Shown: positions 46,245 through 55,226, numbered from the stretch's first letter. The stretch is DNA of 60,201 nucleotides from Candidatus Saccharimonadota bacterium (GCA_027371845.1 DAHXLD010000017.1:1-60201); one strand, 5' to 3'. The notes: a model not told the origin generated them from the letters alone. Translations and numbers: made by a program.

Positions 46245-47405
46245 CTATTTGACAACCCACTTGCTGGTAGGATAGATAGTCTTTAAGTTTACTCGGTCCT
46301 TATATTTCAGGGTTATGTTTTGAACTTCATCCATTAAGCCTTCGTTTAAGGTTTTGGGCTTAAGTCCAAGTTTTAAGAATTTCGAATTATCTACCACTAA
46401 ATCATTTCGGGGGTCTTCTTTTCTTGGATTCTCGACATAGCTAATCTTTGCAGAGGTCTTTTTTGATATTAATTTAGCCAGATCACTTAATTTTCTGGTT
46501 TCGGTGGCTTGATTAAATATCGATGGTCTATCGCCTTTTTTGGGGGGATTATTAATAGCTATATTAATACACTTAACGGTATCTGATATATTTATGAAGG
46601 CTCTAGTTTGGCCACCTTTTCCATAAATTGTTAAGGGATGATTTATGGCAGCTTGCATTAAGAATCGATTTAAAACCGTTCCGTAATCTCCATCATAATC
46701 AAATCTGTTGATTAACTTCTTATCTAGTTTAGTTTCGTCGGTTTGAGTCCCCCAAACAATGCCCTGATGAAGATCGGTAATTCTTAAACTATCGTTTTTG
46801 CAGTAAAAACCAAACATCAACTGATCAAGAGTCTTGGTCATATGATAAACCGATCCTGGATTAGCTGGATGAAGAATCTCTTTTTCTTCTCTAGTTGTTC
46901 CAACTAAGACCTTTACATAACCTTCAGGTATAGGGTTCTTACCGGTCCAGCCGTAGCCGTATACGCCCATTGTACCTAAATGCACAATATGGCAATCTAG
47001 CCTAGTTTCGACAATGGCGTTTAGGATATTATGAGTTGCATTAACATTATTGTCGACGGTATATGATTTCGTTGAAGAATTCTTCATTGAATAAGGAGCT
47101 GAACGTTGTTCGGCAAAATGAACGACGGCCTCTGGTTTAAAGGATTTAAAAAGCTCTTTTAATTCAAAATAATTTTTAGCAATGTCTAGTTTATAAAAAG
47201 AAATCTTGTTTTTAGATATCTTATTCCAAGTTTTTATGCGGGTCTCAATATCTTCTATTGGGGTTAGGGAGTTTGTTCCAAGTTCAATGTCTATTTTCCT
47301 GCGACTAAGATTATCAACAATTAAAATCTTGTGTCCTTTATTTGACAAATGAAGAGCTGTTGGCCAACCGCAAAAACCATCCCCTCCAAAAACTATAATC
47401 TTCAT
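46245..47405 (-). CDS. UDP-sulfoquinovose synthase-like (SQD1/SqdB) epimerase
   Basis: This 386-residue extended SDR begins VFGGDGFCGWPTALHLSNKG, the SQD1 form of the Rossmann motif with GDGFCGW. VDNLSRRKIDIELG, VHFAEQRSAPYSM and LGTMGVYGYG are the same in kind as in plant and bacterial SQD1; YHMTKTLDQ holds the Tyr-Lys pair. SQD1 joins sulfite to UDP-glucose to give UDP-sulfoquinovose. The donor may feed sulfolipid or surface-glycan synthesis. TAAAAT lies 8 nt before the ATG, leaderless and divergent from the response regulator. Confidence 0.83.
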   Translation of the reverse strand: MKIIVFGGDGFCGWPTALHLSNKGHKILIVDNLSRRKIDIELGTNSLTPIEDIETRIKTWNKISKNKISFYKLDIAKNYFELKELFKSFKPEAVVHFAEQRSAPYSMKNSSTKSYTVDNNVNATHNILNAIVETRLDCHIVHLGTMGVYGYGWTGKNPIPEGYVKVLVGTTREEKEILHPANPGSVYHMTKTLDQLMFGFYCKNDSLRITDLHQGIVWGTQTDETKLDKKLINRFDYDGDYGTVLNRFLMQAAINHPLTIYGKGGQTRAFINISDTVKCINIAINNPPKKGDRPSIFNQATETRKLSDLAKLISKKTSAKISYVENPRKEDPRNDLVVDNSKFLKLGLKPKTLNEGLMDEVQNITLKYKDRVNLKTIYPTSKWVVK

Positions 47406-47476
47406 TAATTTTCATTTTAACAAAAAATATGATTTAATTCAGCTAATCTTCACTTTCTTTAAGTTAAAATTTAGAT
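47406..47476. promoter_or_regulatory. divergent promoter region, SQD1-like gene and response regulator
   Basis: A minus-strand TAAAAT lies 8 nt before the epimerase ATG and a plus-strand TAAAAT (47465-47470) lies 6 nt before the regulator ATG. Both spacings fit leaderless transcripts. Confidence 0.5.
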
Positions 47477-48160
47477 ATGAAAATATTAATAATCGAGGAC
47501 GAAACCAGAATTGCTTTAACCTTAAAAAAAACCTTAGAATTAGAAGATCATCAGGTAAAGATAGCTTTTGATTCAGATAAGGGGCTGGGTTTAGCTAAAG
47601 ATAAAAGTCTTGATTTAATCATTATGGATTTAATGCTTCCAGGAAAATATGACGGGATTAGTCTAACAAAACATCTTCGAAATATAAAAGTTAATACTCC
47701 AATTCTAATGTTAACAGCTTTAGATGATGTTAAAAATAAGGTTAAAGGATTAAGCTCGGGAGCCGATGATTATTTGCCAAAACCTTTTTCTTTAAGTGAA
47801 TTACAGGCTCGAATTAAAGCGTTATCCAAACGTCCCAAACAAATAGTAGGACCAATCTTAAAAATCGATGATTTAACTCTAGATACCTCTAGTAACATTG
47901 TTAAGAGAAACGGACAGGTCATAAAATTATCTTCAAAAGAATATAGGCTATTAAGTTATTTAATGTTTAATAAGAATCAGATAATTTCAAAAGATAAAAT
48001 TATTAGTCATTTATGGAATGATGAAAGCTTTGTGGTCAAAAATACTATTGAGGTTTATATCGGATACTTAAGGAAAAAAATAGACAAAGCATTTCCATTA
48101 AAACCCGAATTAATTCATACTGTAAGAGGTTTTGGATATAAAATAGGGCTTAAAAAGTAA
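47477..48160 (+). CDS. OmpR-family response regulator
   Basis: The receiver domain (1-120) has KILIIEDETRIA (acidic pocket), LIIMDLMLPGK with the phospho-acceptor Asp, MLTALDD and DDYLPKPFSLSEL with the switch Lys. The C-terminal winged helix (about 130-227) ends IEVYIGYLRKKIDKAF and TVRGFGYKIG, typical of OmpR DNA-binding domains. It sits 3 bp before its histidine kinase and upstream of the flavin module in the same direction, so control of that module is likely but unproven. Confidence 0.94.
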   Translation: MKILIIEDETRIALTLKKTLELEDHQVKIAFDSDKGLGLAKDKSLDLIIMDLMLPGKYDGISLTKHLRNIKVNTPILMLTALDDVKNKVKGLSSGADDYLPKPFSLSELQARIKALSKRPKQIVGPILKIDDLTLDTSSNIVKRNGQVIKLSSKEYRLLSYLMFNKNQIISKDKIISHLWNDESFVVKNTIEVYIGYLRKKIDKAFPLKPELIHTVRGFGYKIGLKK

Positions 48161-48163
48161 ATA

Positions 48164-49141
48164 ATGTTTAAATCGGCTGTCTTAAAATTAACTCTTTGGT
48201 ATGTCATGCTTGCCCTGGCTTTAAGTCTAGCCTTTTCTACGGCTCTATACTTATTTGCTAATAAAGAAATTCAAGAAGGTCTTGATCACCAATATAGCGA
48301 ATTAACGAAAGCTGAAACCGATCAAGTTAAAAGTCCCTCTATTATCGGTAGTGAACTCAGAGTAAGTTCAGGGCACTTAGTTCTAGATTTTTTTTATTTA
48401 AATGCTTCGGTACTAGTTTTATCTAGCCTAGCTGGCTATTTTCTAGCCAAACGAACGCTAAAGCCCATAAAAGAAGCTCATTTAGCTCAAGTAAGGTTTA
48501 GCGAAGAAGCCAGTCATGAACTCAAGACCCCTCTAACTTCATTAAAAATAGCTACTGAGCTTGCTCTGTTGAAACCGAAGGAAAATCCTAAAGAACTAAT
48601 TAAAACCTTAAAAGATAATTTAAAAGATTTAAACACTTTAGATAATTTAATAAATTATCTTTTATTAATAGCTAGAGGAGAAAAAGAAGATCAATTTGAA
48701 GAGATTAATACCCAAGAAATATCCACTCAAGCTATTGAAAATATTAATCTTTTAGCTAAATCTAAAAAGATAAGAATAGACACTAAAGTAGCTAAGATTA
48801 ATCTAAAAGCTTCTAAATTCAAAATGATTCAACTGCTAAGTATATTATTAGATAATGCCATTAAATACAGCCCGCCTAAAAGTAAAATTTTATTTAATAT
48901 AAATAGGTCTAATAATCAGGTTATTATTAAAATTACCGATCAAGGTTATGGTATAGCAGAAGATGAGATCCCCCATATATTCGAAAGATATTACCGTTCT
49001 AAGGTCTTTAAATCCAAAAATGGTTTTGGGCTAGGACTTTCAGTGGCTAAAGATATTGTAAAAAAACACAAAGGGACTATTGAGGTTAAATCTAAAATAA
49101 ACAAAGGAACAAGTTTTATTATTAAGATACCCTTAAGTTAA
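48164..49141 (+). CDS. sensor histidine kinase
   Basis: The 325-residue kinase has two transmembrane helices (about 8-28 and 72-90) around a short 40-residue outer loop, then HisKA with SEEASHELKTPLTSLK (phospho-His) and a HATPase domain: N box LLDNAIKYSP, G1 ITDQGYGIAEDEI, F box IFERYYRS and G2 GFGLGLSVA. The small external loop suggests it senses membrane or intramembrane signals. It is the partner of the 47477 regulator. Confidence 0.94.
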   Translation: MFKSAVLKLTLWYVMLALALSLAFSTALYLFANKEIQEGLDHQYSELTKAETDQVKSPSIIGSELRVSSGHLVLDFFYLNASVLVLSSLAGYFLAKRTLKPIKEAHLAQVRFSEEASHELKTPLTSLKIATELALLKPKENPKELIKTLKDNLKDLNTLDNLINYLLLIARGEKEDQFEEINTQEISTQAIENINLLAKSKKIRIDTKVAKINLKASKFKMIQLLSILLDNAIKYSPPKSKILFNINRSNNQVIIKITDQGYGIAEDEIPHIFERYYRSKVFKSKNGFGLGLSVAKDIVKKHKGTIEVKSKINKGTSFIIKIPLS

Positions 49142-49203
49142 AATGTAAGCTAAAATACAGCAAATAATATTTAAATAGCATTTGATTAAATAAAGAAAGA
49201 TAT

Positions 49204-49716
49204 ATGAGAAAATTTGTCGTTGGTATTGCTATATTAGGAATTTTTATCGTTTATAGTGTTGGGATAAGACATCAAAGGCCCGTTCTTGCTAAGCCTGCTT
49301 CGCTATCTAAGGGACAAAGCTCGTCATCGTCTTCCAGCGCTGCCTCACAAACTGCAACAACCTCTGGGGGGTCTAATACGGCTTCTAACACGTCTAGTGG
49401 GGGTTCTCAGACAGCCGCTTCAACCAATACGCACTATAAAGATGGAACCTACAATGGAAGTGTCGCTGATGCATATTATGGTCAAGTCCAAGTTGCTGTA
49501 ACGGTTAGTGGTGGTAAAGTCACAAACGTTAAGTTTCTTCAATACCCAAACTCCCATTCAACTTCAGTATATATAAATCAACAAGCTATGCCTTACTTAA
49601 AACAAGAGGCTATTCAATCTCAAAATTCAAATGTTCAGATAATTAGTGGGGCTACTTTTACATCGCAAGCTTTTATTCAATCATTGTCTAATGCTTTATC
49701 TAAGGCCAGTGCGTAA
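49204..49716 (+). CDS. exported FMN-binding domain protein
   Basis: An N-terminal signal or anchor helix (KFVVGIAILGIFIVYSVGI) and a long Ser/Thr/Gly-rich linker lead to an FMN-binding domain (about 78-168). The domain contains KDGTYNGSVADAYYGQVQV and SGATFTSQAF, whose Thr fits the flavinylation motif that ApbE modifies. It should carry covalent FMN outside the membrane and pass electrons. The ApbE gene overlaps its end, which supports this. AAAGAAAG precedes the start. Confidence 0.9.
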   Translation: MRKFVVGIAILGIFIVYSVGIRHQRPVLAKPASLSKGQSSSSSSSAASQTATTSGGSNTASNTSSGGSQTAASTNTHYKDGTYNGSVADAYYGQVQVAVTVSGGKVTNVKFLQYPNSHSTSVYINQQAMPYLKQEAIQSQNSNVQIISGATFTSQAFIQSLSNALSKASA

Positions 49717-50452
49717 AACAGAAATAATAATGGGAATGCCGATAACAATCGAGGTTGTTGATGTGGTTAGTGATAATATTTTTGACCAGATTTTTGGATA
49801 TTTTAAAGAAGTAGATAATAGATTTAGCACTTATAAAAGATCTAGTGAAATTAGTTTATTTAACAAGGGGACAATAAAAAAAGAAATGATTTCTAAAGAT
49901 TTAGATGAGATATTAAAGTTAAGTCAAAAAACCAAAGAAGAAACTTTCGGATATTTTGATATTAAAAAGAAAAATGGAAGATTTGATCCGTCTGGAATTG
50001 TTAAAGGTTGGTCAATAAGAAATGGAGCTCAAAAAATGTTAAAAGCTGGATACTCAAATTTTTTTATTGAAGCCGGAGGAGATATTGAAGCTCACGGTAA
50101 ACCAAAAGATATGTCATATTTCAGGGTTGGAATTAGAAACCCTTTTGATATTAATGCTATTGTAAAGGTAATAAAATTAAAGGACATGGGCATAGCTACT
50201 TCTGGTACGTACATTAGGGGGCAGCACATTTATAACCCCTTAAATTATAAAAAAGCCGATGAAATAGCAAGTATATCAGTCATCGGGCCTGATGTATATG
50301 AGGCCGATCGATTTGCCACAGCAGCCTTTGCTATGGGAGTTAGAGGAATTAATTTCATTGAAAATATGGTTGGATTTGAAGCCTATATGATTGACAAAAA
50401 AGGAATAGCAACCTTAACCAGCAAATTTGAAAGGTACACCGTTCATGCTTAA
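49709..50452 (+). CDS. apbE: FAD:protein FMN transferase (ApbE)
   Basis: ApbE attaches FMN to Thr or Ser of its target. IIMGMPITIEVVD is the N-terminal ApbE signature, FSTYKRSSEISLFNKG follows, and FDPSGIVKGWSI, FIEAGGDIEAHG and ATSGTYIRGQH are the conserved nucleotide and metal motifs. I use a GTG at 49709 preceded by TAAGG; the 49646 ORF start lies deep within the FMN-binding gene. No lipobox is seen and the protein is short (about 247 residues). The 8-bp overlap implies coupled synthesis with its substrate. Confidence 0.88.
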   Translation: MRKTEIIMGMPITIEVVDVVSDNIFDQIFGYFKEVDNRFSTYKRSSEISLFNKGTIKKEMISKDLDEILKLSQKTKEETFGYFDIKKKNGRFDPSGIVKGWSIRNGAQKMLKAGYSNFFIEAGGDIEAHGKPKDMSYFRVGIRNPFDINAIVKVIKLKDMGIATSGTYIRGQHIYNPLNYKKADEIASISVIGPDVYEADRFATAAFAMGVRGINFIENMVGFEAYMIDKKGIATLTSKFERYTVHA

Positions 50453-51965
50453 AAAATTAGATAGAATTATTGACAGTTTCTCAATGTATAGATTATTAAT
50501 TTATTATTTAGCAGGTTTACTGGGGGCTGCCTTTGTACTCGCAATCTTTAAGGACATAAGTTATAACCCTTTTTCCATTTTAGTGTCGAGTTCTATTTTA
50601 GTCGGAGCTAGTTATTTTATTAATAAAATATTAGCTAATTTTTTTGATGCACCAACTGGAAGTGATTCAGCAATTATTACCGGATTAATACTCGCTCTAA
50701 TAATTTCTCCTACTCTTGGTCTATATAATGTTATGTTCTTTATAAGTGCCGCTGGGCTAGCTATGGCATCTAAGTATATTCTGGCGGTTAAAAAGAAACA
50801 TCTTTTTAACCCAGCAGCCATCGCGGTGGTGTTAACAGCTTTTGGCCCCAAACAATCAGCTAGTTGGTGGGTAGGAACTGGAGTTTTATTACCCTTCGTA
50901 ATTATTGGTGGGATTTTGCTTGTTAGAAAGATTCATAGAGCTCGAATGGTTATTATCTATTTTATAGTCACCACTATTTCAACCATCTTTTTTGCTCTGA
51001 TCTCGAAAGTAAGTGTCGGAACAAGTATTTATGACATGATTTTTTCATCATCGGTATTCTTCTTAGGTTTTGTTATGCTAACCGAGCCATTAACTTCTCC
51101 CACCACCCAAAAGAAACAGTCCATTTATGCGGCAATCGTAGGGTTCTTACTGCCCCCACAAGTACATTTTCTAAATTGGTATACTTCTCCGGAGATTAGT
51201 CTAGTAATTGGAAATGTTTACTCGTTTATAGTAAGCCCTAAGGTTCGAATCTTGCCAACTCTAATTAGGAAGATCAGAACTACTCCAGACAGTGCAGATT
51301 TTATATTTGAGCCGGATAAGGATTTTAACTTTTTGCCGGGTCAATATATGGAATGGACTATACCCCATTTAAATACAGACTCTAGAGGTAATAGACGTTA
51401 TTTTACCTTAGCTTCCTCTCCAACTGAAACCAATATTAGAATTGGAGTGAAGTTCTTTAATAATGGGAGTAGTTTTAAAGAATCAATGTTAGCTCTAGAG
51501 GGTAACTCAATGGTATCTGCCGCCCATCTAGCGGGAGACTTTGTTATGCCTAATAACCCAAGAGAGAAACTTGCCTTTATAGCCGGAGGTATAGGTATAA
51601 CTCCTTATCGAAGCATGATTAAATATTTATTAGATAAAAATCAACGTCGAGACGTTGTGTTACTGTATTCATCCAAACACGTAGACGATCTAGCCTACAA
51701 GAGTATCTTTGATAAGGCTAAAAAAGAACTTGGTATTAGAGTTTTTTACTTCTTAACAGGTCGGAATCTAAAGTTAGACCAAGATAATTTTGTTGAGGGA
51801 AGAATAACCCCTGATCGAATTAAAGAACATATCCCGGACTTTATGGAAAGAACCTTTTACATATCTGGAACAGACTCCATGGTAATTGATACCAAAGAGA
51901 ATCTTATCAAGCTAGGAATACCCAAGAATCAGATTAAGAATGATTACTTTTCGGGTTATTCTTAA
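50445..51965 (+). CDS. NqrB/RnfD-like membrane domain fused to ferredoxin-NAD(P)H reductase-like domain
   Basis: The first about 260 residues form roughly nine transmembrane helices with NqrB/RnfD-like motifs (FFDAPTGSDSAIITGLILAL, KKHLFNPAAIAVVLTAF, VMLTEPLTSPTTQKKQ). The last about 235 residues form an FNR-like reductase: FAD site RRYFTLASSPTE and nucleotide site AFIAGGIGITPYRSMI, with a C-terminal YISGTDSMV segment. It should take electrons from cytoplasmic NAD(P)H and pass them across the membrane to the FMN protein. I use the internal start 50445 (MLKKLDRIID). Confidence 0.86.
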   Translation: MLKKLDRIIDSFSMYRLLIYYLAGLLGAAFVLAIFKDISYNPFSILVSSSILVGASYFINKILANFFDAPTGSDSAIITGLILALIISPTLGLYNVMFFISAAGLAMASKYILAVKKKHLFNPAAIAVVLTAFGPKQSASWWVGTGVLLPFVIIGGILLVRKIHRARMVIIYFIVTTISTIFFALISKVSVGTSIYDMIFSSSVFFLGFVMLTEPLTSPTTQKKQSIYAAIVGFLLPPQVHFLNWYTSPEISLVIGNVYSFIVSPKVRILPTLIRKIRTTPDSADFIFEPDKDFNFLPGQYMEWTIPHLNTDSRGNRRYFTLASSPTETNIRIGVKFFNNGSSFKESMLALEGNSMVSAAHLAGDFVMPNNPREKLAFIAGGIGITPYRSMIKYLLDKNQRRDVVLLYSSKHVDDLAYKSIFDKAKKELGIRVFYFLTGRNLKLDQDNFVEGRITPDRIKEHIPDFMERTFYISGTDSMVIDTKENLIKLGIPKNQIKNDYFSGYS

Positions 51966-51976
51966 ATATCTACTAA

Positions 51977-52279
51977 TTAAAGACCGTTACTTTGAACGCT
52001 TAATTGTGATGAATCAGTATTATTGGAATAGATACTCGTTTGATTTAGTAGCTGATAAGCCGACGTTAAGCCAGTTTTAGACGTGATAGCTGGAGCGCTG
52101 GCAGTAGTAACAGGAGGTGACTTATAGGCAGCTTGCTTAACAACGTTACTGGTTGATGGAGCGAGAGAAGATTTATTAGCGTGCCATACATAGTAACCTA
52201 TACCGGCAATCGCTAACACTAATACTACTAAAAGTAATGTTTCTACTACCGAAAAGCCTGATTGTGATTTAATTTTCAT
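51977..52279 (-). CDS. type IV pilin-like protein
   Basis: The 100-residue protein starts MKIKSQSGFSVVETLLLVVL: a short basic leader, then Gly-Phe at the prepilin cleavage site and Glu at +5, followed by a hydrophobic helix. The rest is short, Ser/Thr-rich and probably unstructured. It may be a minor pilin or pseudopilin. A GGGGGAT ribosome site precedes the ATG. No pilus assembly genes are adjacent. Confidence 0.78.
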   Translation of the reverse strand: MKIKSQSGFSVVETLLLVVLVLAIAGIGYYVWHANKSSLAPSTSNVVKQAAYKSPPVTTASAPAITSKTGLTSAYQLLNQTSIYSNNTDSSQLSVQSNGL

Positions 52280-52293
52280 ATATCTATATCCCC

Positions 52294-52875
52294 CTAATTT
52301 GCGTTACTTAGCGTTAAACCATTAGCCTTAGCAACGGCTACTATTAAATTCTTAATTGATGTTCGATAATTCTGTAAATCGGTTATTTCAGTCTTCATGT
52401 ATCCCTGGAAGGTTGTTACCATCCCTCTTGGACTATTAGCCGAACAAGAAAAACTAGCATTTACGTCTAGATTTGTTTGATCACTTAAAGCCTGTAATCG
52501 GGCCTGATTAATGTCTTGGACTAGTTGGGAGTAGTTAGTTACGCTGTGTTTTGAAGCTGAACTGTTATAGAAGTTCTCAACATTGGTTGCAATCTTATTA
52601 AATAAGGTAAGTTGATTATTAACCCTTGTTGTTACATTACTCATAATCTTAGTAATGGTAGCCTGTCGCTGTTGGCAAATTCGAGCTCGAGCTTGAAGTT
52701 GTGCTTGAGTTTTAACTTGTTGCTTCTGTTGAACGGTTGTTGAAACATTAGAAGTCGCAGTTTTTGCTACGACATTACCTGAAGTCGCTAAAGCCATTAC
52801 AGCAGAAGTACTACCTACGATCACTAGGCTAAATACAGCCCCGAAGATTGAAAAACTATTTAATTTTTTTCTCAT
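52294..52875 (-). CDS. secreted helical protein of unknown function
   Basis: The 193-residue protein has a signal peptide (IFGAVFSLVIVGSTSAVMALA) and then a long, Gln/Thr/Asn-rich, mainly helical mature part with two Cys residues (RICQQRQ and FSCSANSPR) that could pair. I do not recognise a family. It lies just before the pilin-like gene on the same strand with AAGGA upstream of the ATG and may be co-expressed with it. Confidence 0.65.
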   Translation of the reverse strand: MRKKLNSFSIFGAVFSLVIVGSTSAVMALATSGNVVAKTATSNVSTTVQQKQQVKTQAQLQARARICQQRQATITKIMSNVTTRVNNQLTLFNKIATNVENFYNSSASKHSVTNYSQLVQDINQARLQALSDQTNLDVNASFSCSANSPRGMVTTFQGYMKTEITDLQNYRTSIKNLIVAVAKANGLTLSNAN

Positions 52876-52943
52876 TTTTAGTTCCTTGATTAACTTTATC
52901 TTGTACGTTTATTTTATGCTTAAGCTTTAAGGTAGTCAACAAT

Positions 52944-53207
52944 TTAAATATTATTTATATTATGTTCCAAATATTCCTGATTGATTAAGTTGACTACGTT
53001 CTTGTATCCATAAGACTTGAGAAGCTGTTCGGCTAAGCTTGCTCGTCCCCCGCTACGACAATAAACTATTATCTGGTCATCGACTGAAAATTTTGCTAAT
53101 ACAAACTCTTTATCTGAGAATCTTGAAAGAGGAACGTTAATTGAGTCTTTGAAGTGGCCCAAACTAAATTCATGTGGTTCTCTCACGTCAACAATAACTT
53201 TGGTCAT
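52944..53207 (-). CDS. rhodanese-like sulfurtransferase domain protein
   Basis: The 87-residue single-domain protein begins IVDVREPHEFSLGHF and has the active-site loop IVYCRSGGRA with the persulfide Cys. Rhodaneses move sulfane sulfur; possible partners here are the cysteine desulfurase and MnmA. It starts at the stop of the DUF1003 gene (overlapping by 4 bp). Confidence 0.92.
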   Translation of the reverse strand: MTKVIVDVREPHEFSLGHFKDSINVPLSRFSDKEFVLAKFSVDDQIIVYCRSGGRASLAEQLLKSYGYKNVVNLINQEYLEHNINNI

Positions 53208-53644
53208 TTAATTAACAACTTCTGTTTAATGTCCCTAAATTCTTGCATCTGTTCTTCCTGAAGATTGGCAATATAGGTTAAAGTTCGATGATCGGCTTCG
53301 GCTTTAGCTTGTTGATGATCTTGAATAACGTTCTGTCCAACCATAATTACCGGAAGTAACACCAACTGTAAAAAGTTTTGAGATATCCAAGCTATTAAAG
53401 TAATGAGACTTCCAGTTACAATCCACTTCGGGAAAAGAGATCGAAAATGAGAATCAAGTAAAACTAGAATTGCTGGAAGAGATAATAAAGATATAATTGC
53501 AAATAAATAGGCGCTCCACATTGAACCAACGATATTAGTAATCTTAACTGCTAATTTACTATTGAAATTTCCAGCCTGTCTTTTTTTCTTTAAAAAGAGG
53601 GTCTTAGGATGAATAACATGAATATTTTCTTTAAATCGTTCCAT
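53204..53644 (-). CDS. DUF1003 family membrane protein
   Basis: The 146-residue protein has two transmembrane helices in the DUF1003 layout (AYLFAIISLLSLPAILVLL and WIVTGSLITLIAWISQNFLQL) followed by LLPVIMVGQNVIQDHQQ, the most conserved part of the family, and a charged coiled-coil end. Function is not established. It is co-transcribed with the rhodanese gene. Confidence 0.88.
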   Translation of the reverse strand: MERFKENIHVIHPKTLFLKKKRQAGNFNSKLAVKITNIVGSMWSAYLFAIISLLSLPAILVLLDSHFRSLFPKWIVTGSLITLIAWISQNFLQLVLLPVIMVGQNVIQDHQQAKAEADHRTLTYIANLQEEQMQEFRDIKQKLLIK

Positions 53645-53742
53645 AAATGATTACTTACGGTTATTATACGATATTTCTATTTTAAAATATTGTTTTTTAT
53701 TTTAAAACGCTTTTAATTAAAGTAACGATCGGAGTGGTAGCC

Positions 53743-54477
53743 TTATTCCTGCCTTCGGATGGTGGCGGCCCCTAAAATCAAGGCCACAACAGCAAAACAA
53801 GCAACTACAATTAAATCTCGGCTAAGAACATTCGTCCATGAAGAGCTAATTGTTACTTGTTTCATTGCATCCACGCTATAGGTTAAGGGCATAATATCCG
53901 CCAACCACTGCAGTGGTTTAGCCATTTCTGTTCGGGCGACAAATAGACCACACACTAATAACTGAGGGAAAATTAAGGCCGGCAAAAATTGAACTGCTTG
54001 AAACTCACTACTAGCGAAAGCACTTGTAAATAGGCCTAGAGCTGTTCCTAGAAAAGCAGCCAGAACAGCTACTATCATAGTCGTTATGCTTCCACCGATT
54101 ACAGTAACCCGCAATAATCCGAGCATAACCCCACTAGAAATCATTGCCTGTACAAGTCCCAATAAACAAAAAGCTATTGCATAGCCAAAAATAAAATCAG
54201 ATTTAGATATTGGCATCGTCATCAACCTGTTTAGAGTTCCACTGGAACGTTCTCTCAGAGTTACTATAGATGTTATTAGAAACATTATTATCATTGGAAA
54301 TATTCCAAGTAACATTGGTGCAATAGTGGCAAAAACTCTAGGTTCACCCTGAAAAACGTATTTAAGAATAGTTAAAAGTGCGGGTGGCACTATAAATAAC
54401 AAAGCTAACGTTCTACGATCATGTCCTAGCTGGCTTAAAACTCTTTTTGTAGTAGCAAGTGTTTTTATAAAACTCAT
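53743..54477 (-). CDS. ABC-2 type exporter permease
   Basis: The 244-residue protein has six predicted transmembrane helices and the ABC-2 signature region (RERSSGTLNRLMTMPIS after helix 2; FLPALIFPQLLVCGLFV). RERxxGT loops are typical of drug or polysaccharide exporters such as NodJ/DrrB-like proteins. It overlaps its ATPase by 4 bp. This pair seems to begin the accessory region. Confidence 0.9.
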   Translation of the reverse strand: MSFIKTLATTKRVLSQLGHDRRTLALLFIVPPALLTILKYVFQGEPRVFATIAPMLLGIFPMIIMFLITSIVTLRERSSGTLNRLMTMPISKSDFIFGYAIAFCLLGLVQAMISSGVMLGLLRVTVIGGSITTMIVAVLAAFLGTALGLFTSAFASSEFQAVQFLPALIFPQLLVCGLFVARTEMAKPLQWLADIMPLTYSVDAMKQVTISSSWTNVLSRDLIVVACFAVVALILGAATIRRQE

Positions 54478-55199
54478 TCTTTATCTCCAACCAGCTTCAA
54501 AAAACTTTCTTCTACAGTTTTGGTACCCGTCCTGTGAAGCAACTCCGTTGGCGAACTGTGAGCAACTAGCCTACCGTCTCTTATAAGAACCAAATCATCA
54601 CATCTTCCAGCTTCTTCCATAGAATGACTAGAAATAATTAAAGTTGTCCCTTTGCTGGCTAAGTTACTAAATAAGTTCCAAAGTTTTTCTCGAAGCACCG
54701 GGTCTAATCCCACTGTCGGTTCATCTAGAACTATGAGTTTCGGAGAACCAATTAAAGCAACCGCCAGCGACACCCTTTGCTTCTGACCGCTCGACAGGTT
54801 ACTAACTAAGCTTTCAGATATATTGGTCATATCCACCAATCTGAGAACTTCTATTAGCATATCTTTTGCCGCTTTTCTAGAATAACCTGCCATTGTTATA
54901 AAATATTTTAGATTTTCTTTTACCGTGAGGTCAGGATAGACGGACAGTTCCTGCGTCATATAGTTGACTTGTTGGCGTAAGTCTTGAGAGCCTGCCAGCT
55001 TATCAAACACGGTTATCTCGTTTAGATTTATTCTCAAAGCTCCCACTATACACCGTATAAGGGTGGTTTTGCCGGCACCTGATGGTCCAATGAAACCAAT
55101 AGTTCTACCAATGGGCAATTCTAGGTTTATATTTTTAAGAGCTTTAAAATGTCCACCAAGTGTAACTGAGAGGTTTTTTACTTTTACTGAGTACTCCAT
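54474..55199 (-). CDS. ABC transporter ATP-binding protein
   Basis: The 241-residue ATPase has Walker A FIGPSGAGKTTLIR, signature NLSSGQKQRVSLAVAL, Walker B LIVLDEPTVGLDP and the switch His in IISSHSMEEA. It pairs with the ABC-2 permease downstream, likely exporting a drug or lipid. A TATGAT lies 6 nt before the ATG, and a -35-like TTCGAT sits 18 bp further up inside the repeat at 55227-55339. Confidence 0.93.
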   Translation of the reverse strand: MEYSVKVKNLSVTLGGHFKALKNINLELPIGRTIGFIGPSGAGKTTLIRCIVGALRINLNEITVFDKLAGSQDLRQQVNYMTQELSVYPDLTVKENLKYFITMAGYSRKAAKDMLIEVLRLVDMTNISESLVSNLSSGQKQRVSLAVALIGSPKLIVLDEPTVGLDPVLREKLWNLFSNLASKGTTLIISSHSMEEAGRCDDLVLIRDGRLVAHSSPTELLHRTGTKTVEESFLKLVGDKE

Positions 55200-55226
55200 G
55201 ACCTAATCATACCAAATTACCCGAAC

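Noticed and set aside
49286-49501. Plus-strand ORF inside the FMN-binding protein gene
   Set aside because: It is the +1 frame of the Ser/Thr linker region; the FMN-binding frame has the family motifs.
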